Positions 4,907 to 6,373 of a stretch of 6,373 nt of DNA are shown one piece after another. Where the stretch lies: the NCBI GenBank assembly GCA_030018505.1, contig JASEHO010000020.1, positions 1-6,373 of the forward strand, read 5' to 3'. The first letter of the stretch is position 1. The number at the start of each line of letters is the position of its first letter. The stretch comes from a bacterium. Lineage in GTDB: Bacteria; UBA9089; UBA9088; JAGUXG01. Made by a program: the position numbers and the translations under genes. The notes beneath the pieces were generated by a model that saw nothing but the letters and a program-made list of their open reading frames with translations, searched no databases and was not told where the DNA came from.

Positions 4907-5362
4907 ATGAGAAAGAGGACAAGAGGAAGAGAAACAGCTTTACGACTCCTTTATTGGCAGGGCATAACTTGCGAACTGCCAGAAAAGGTGGTGGAATCCT
5001 ACTTTTCTGAATATCCAGAAGATGAAGAGGTAACAGAATTTGCCACAGCTCTTTTTTATGGAGTAATAAAGGAACAGGTAGAGCTTGATAAAGTAATAAA
5101 GGATCATCTTGAACACTGGAAGATTGAACGGCTTGCCATGCTTGACCACCATATTTTAAGGCTTGGCCTTTTTGAGCTTCTATTTCTCTGCGAGACTCCT
5201 CCTGTGGTAGTGATTGATGAGGCGATAGAGCTAACAAAGAGATTTAGCACTCAAGACTCCTTCCGCTTTGTGAATGGAATATTGGACAAGGCGATAAAGG
5301 GAAAAATGGTATGTAACCGCTTAAGCCTATTCATCAAAACAAGCGTAAAAATGGAACAATAA
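4907..5362 (+). CDS. nusB: Transcription antitermination/rRNA processing factor NusB
   Basis: NusB pairs with NusE (ribosomal protein S10) on boxA RNA to keep RNA polymerase elongating through rRNA operons. The 151-residue length is normal. The Arg/Lys-rich N-terminus RKRTRGRETALRLLY (2-16) is the RNA-contact region of the family. The all-helical core shows FATALFYGVIKEQVELDKVI (45-64), the W71-R75-L76 block, ILRLGLFELLF (83-93), VIDEAIELTKRFST (102-115) and the closing signature FVNGILDKAI (121-130). The last 20 residues (MVCNRLSLFIKTSVKMEQ) are a poorly conserved tail. It stands alone, with no ribH or ribE upstream as in many genomes, and is transcribed divergently from efp. It is separated from the PHP gene by 179 bases, so the two are probably not tightly coupled. 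Confidence 0.95.
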   Translation: MRKRTRGRETALRLLYWQGITCELPEKVVESYFSEYPEDEEVTEFATALFYGVIKEQVELDKVIKDHLEHWKIERLAMLDHHILRLGLFELLFLCETPPVVVIDEAIELTKRFSTQDSFRFVNGILDKAIKGKMVCNRLSLFIKTSVKMEQ

Positions 5363-5541
5363 AAAACTTCATTGCAAAATTAGCATTTATCATTTATCAT
5401 TTCAAATTTTCAAATTTGGCAAGATTGACATTACCAGTCTCTATATTTCTTTCCTTAAATTTGCTTTTGTTAAATTTGCTAGTGAAATTCTTCGTGAACT
5501 CAAGTCTCAGTGTTTTTACTTCAGTTAAATAGTTACAAAAA
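5363..5541. other. AT-rich intergenic gap with short direct repeats
   Basis: The gap between nusB and the PHP gene contains two and a half CATTTAT heptamers (5384-5402), a small palindrome CAAATT/AATTTG around a TTCA loop (5404-5419), and two copies of TTAAATTTGCT (5455-5465 and 5470-5480) 15 bases apart. TTGACA at 5425-5430 has no -10 at proper spacing. TTAAAT at 5525-5530 could be a -10 for the PHP gene with a very short leader, but no -35 supports it. No reading frame or clear terminator was seen. Confidence 0.5.
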
Positions 5542-6360
5542 ATGAAGTCTGACCTACACATCCACACAATCTATTCAGATAGCACACTTACCCCTTTTGA
5601 GGTAGTGAGCTGTGTAAAAAATGCTGGAATCTCTTGTATCAGCATTACTGACCATGAAACAATGGAAGGAATACCTTTTGTTCAAGCTATCGCCTCTGAC
5701 CTTGTTGTCATTCCGGGAATTGAGATAGGATGTGAAGGTGGAAAGAAGAGTGAAGAGGTTCATATACTCGGATATTTTGTTGACCCTGAGAATTCAAAGC
5801 TAAAAGAGATGCTTTCATTTATTCACGAGGCAAGAGAAAAAAGGGTGGAGTTGATCGTTAAAAAGCTAATAAGCTCCGGAATAAAGATTGAGCTTGACGA
5901 GATAAGAAAATCTGCATCTCCTGGGACAATAGGCAGGCTTCATATTGCTAGTCTTCTTCACAAACAAGGGTTTGGCTCTGATGTGCTCTTTTGCTTTCAA
6001 AGGTATCTTTCCTTTGGTAGTATTGGTTGGGTAGAAAGAGAGTCGTTGCCTACACCAGATTTAGCTATATATCTCATCAAAACTGCAGGTGGTATTCCTG
6101 TCTTTGCCCATCCTTATCAGATGATCAATCTTATCCCACAACTTGTAAAGGCAGGGCTTATGGGAATTGAAGTCTTTCATCCAAAGATTACCAAGGAGAC
6201 TCAAAGGTTTCTTATCCAGAAAGCAGGCCAGTATAACCTTTTTATCACAGGTGGTTCTGACTGCCATGGCAAGATGAAGGAAGAAGAACCAGGGATAGGA
6301 AAGAGTTTTTTGGATGATGAGTATTCAGCCAAATTCTTTTGGAAGCTGGAGAATATGTGA
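5542..6360 (+). CDS. PHP-domain phosphoesterase, YciV/TrpH (RNase AM) type
   Basis: The 272-residue protein is a stand-alone PHP domain with a full metal-binding set: DLHIHT (His6, His8), SD (Asp13), TDH (Asp37, His38), PGIE (Glu61), VHILGYF (His74), FAHP (His190) and GGSDCHG (Asp240, His242). The insert at about 95-165, with GRLHIA (131-136) and YLSFGSIGWVE (155-165), is typical of the YciV/TrpH subgroup and not of DNA-polymerase PHP domains or histidinol phosphatase HisJ. Known members hydrolyse 3',5'-nucleoside bisphosphates or AMP, or act as 5'-3' exoribonucleases that trim short RNAs. Which substrate applies here cannot be told. The ATG places DLHIHT at residue 4, the normal family start. 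There is no Shine-Dalgarno in the A-rich leader. The stop is 13 bases from the window end, so any downstream partner is out of view. Confidence 0.92.
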   Translation: MKSDLHIHTIYSDSTLTPFEVVSCVKNAGISCISITDHETMEGIPFVQAIASDLVVIPGIEIGCEGGKKSEEVHILGYFVDPENSKLKEMLSFIHEAREKRVELIVKKLISSGIKIELDEIRKSASPGTIGRLHIASLLHKQGFGSDVLFCFQRYLSFGSIGWVERESLPTPDLAIYLIKTAGGIPVFAHPYQMINLIPQLVKAGLMGIEVFHPKITKETQRFLIQKAGQYNLFITGGSDCHGKMKEEEPGIGKSFLDDEYSAKFFWKLENM

Positions 6361-6373
6361 TAGTTATAGCGCT

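Noticed and set aside
4572..5237. Long open frame on the minus strand with repeated PIPYSLF-type peptide
   Set aside because: It is produced by the heptamer array read in frame (7-bp units keep three frames open) and runs antisense through nusB. It has no family resemblance.
5425..5447. TTGACA...TATATT as a promoter for the PHP gene
   Set aside because: The -35 is perfect but the spacer is only 11 bases and there is no better -10 at 16-18 bases.

Overview
The window looks like chromosomal DNA of a flagellated, probably Gram-negative bacterium, moderately AT-rich, with several repeat-filled intergenic gaps. I cannot name the phylum from sequence alone. The repeat style and the mixed gene order would fit an uncultivated lineage, but that is inference.

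Minus strand, 172-4600: two transcription blocks read leftwards. The first is efp (translation elongation factor P), followed with a 4-base stop/start overlap by a small AccB-type protein. This protein keeps the N-terminal and C-terminal landmarks of the acetyl-CoA carboxylase biotin carrier but has Gly where the biotinylated Lys should be. The second is flhB then flhA, the two large inner-membrane/cytosolic parts of the flagellar type III export gate, 21 bases apart. A GG-N10-GC sigma-54-like promoter lies 33 bases ahead of flhB. Between the blocks is a 185-bp element with 13-bp terminal inverted repeats (3458-3642).

Divergent gap, 4565-4906: efp and nusB point away from each other. The gap holds an efp promoter whose predicted start point is the A of the efp ATG (a leaderless mRNA), fifteen tandem GAATAGK heptamers with G-quadruplex spacing (4631-4735), a 93-bp inverted repeat (4772-4864), and an extended -10 promoter for nusB.

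Plus strand, 4907-6360: nusB (transcription antitermination/rRNA factor), a 179-bp AT-rich gap with short direct repeats, and a PHP-family phosphoesterase of the YciV/TrpH type (nucleotide or RNA 5'-end processing). The left edge (1-171), downstream of flhA, carries a pyrimidine/purine-biased tract and a possible outgoing promoter, with no convincing gene.

The genes fall into flagellar export (flhB, flhA), translation and transcription housekeeping (efp, nusB), lipid precursor synthesis or its control (AccB-like) and nucleotide metabolism (PHP). I did not see a defence system, CRISPR array, tRNA or rRNA. The most interesting items are the biotin-less AccB-like protein, the leaderless efp promoter beside the heptamer array, and the sigma-54-like flhBA promoter with an inserted repeat element just upstream.
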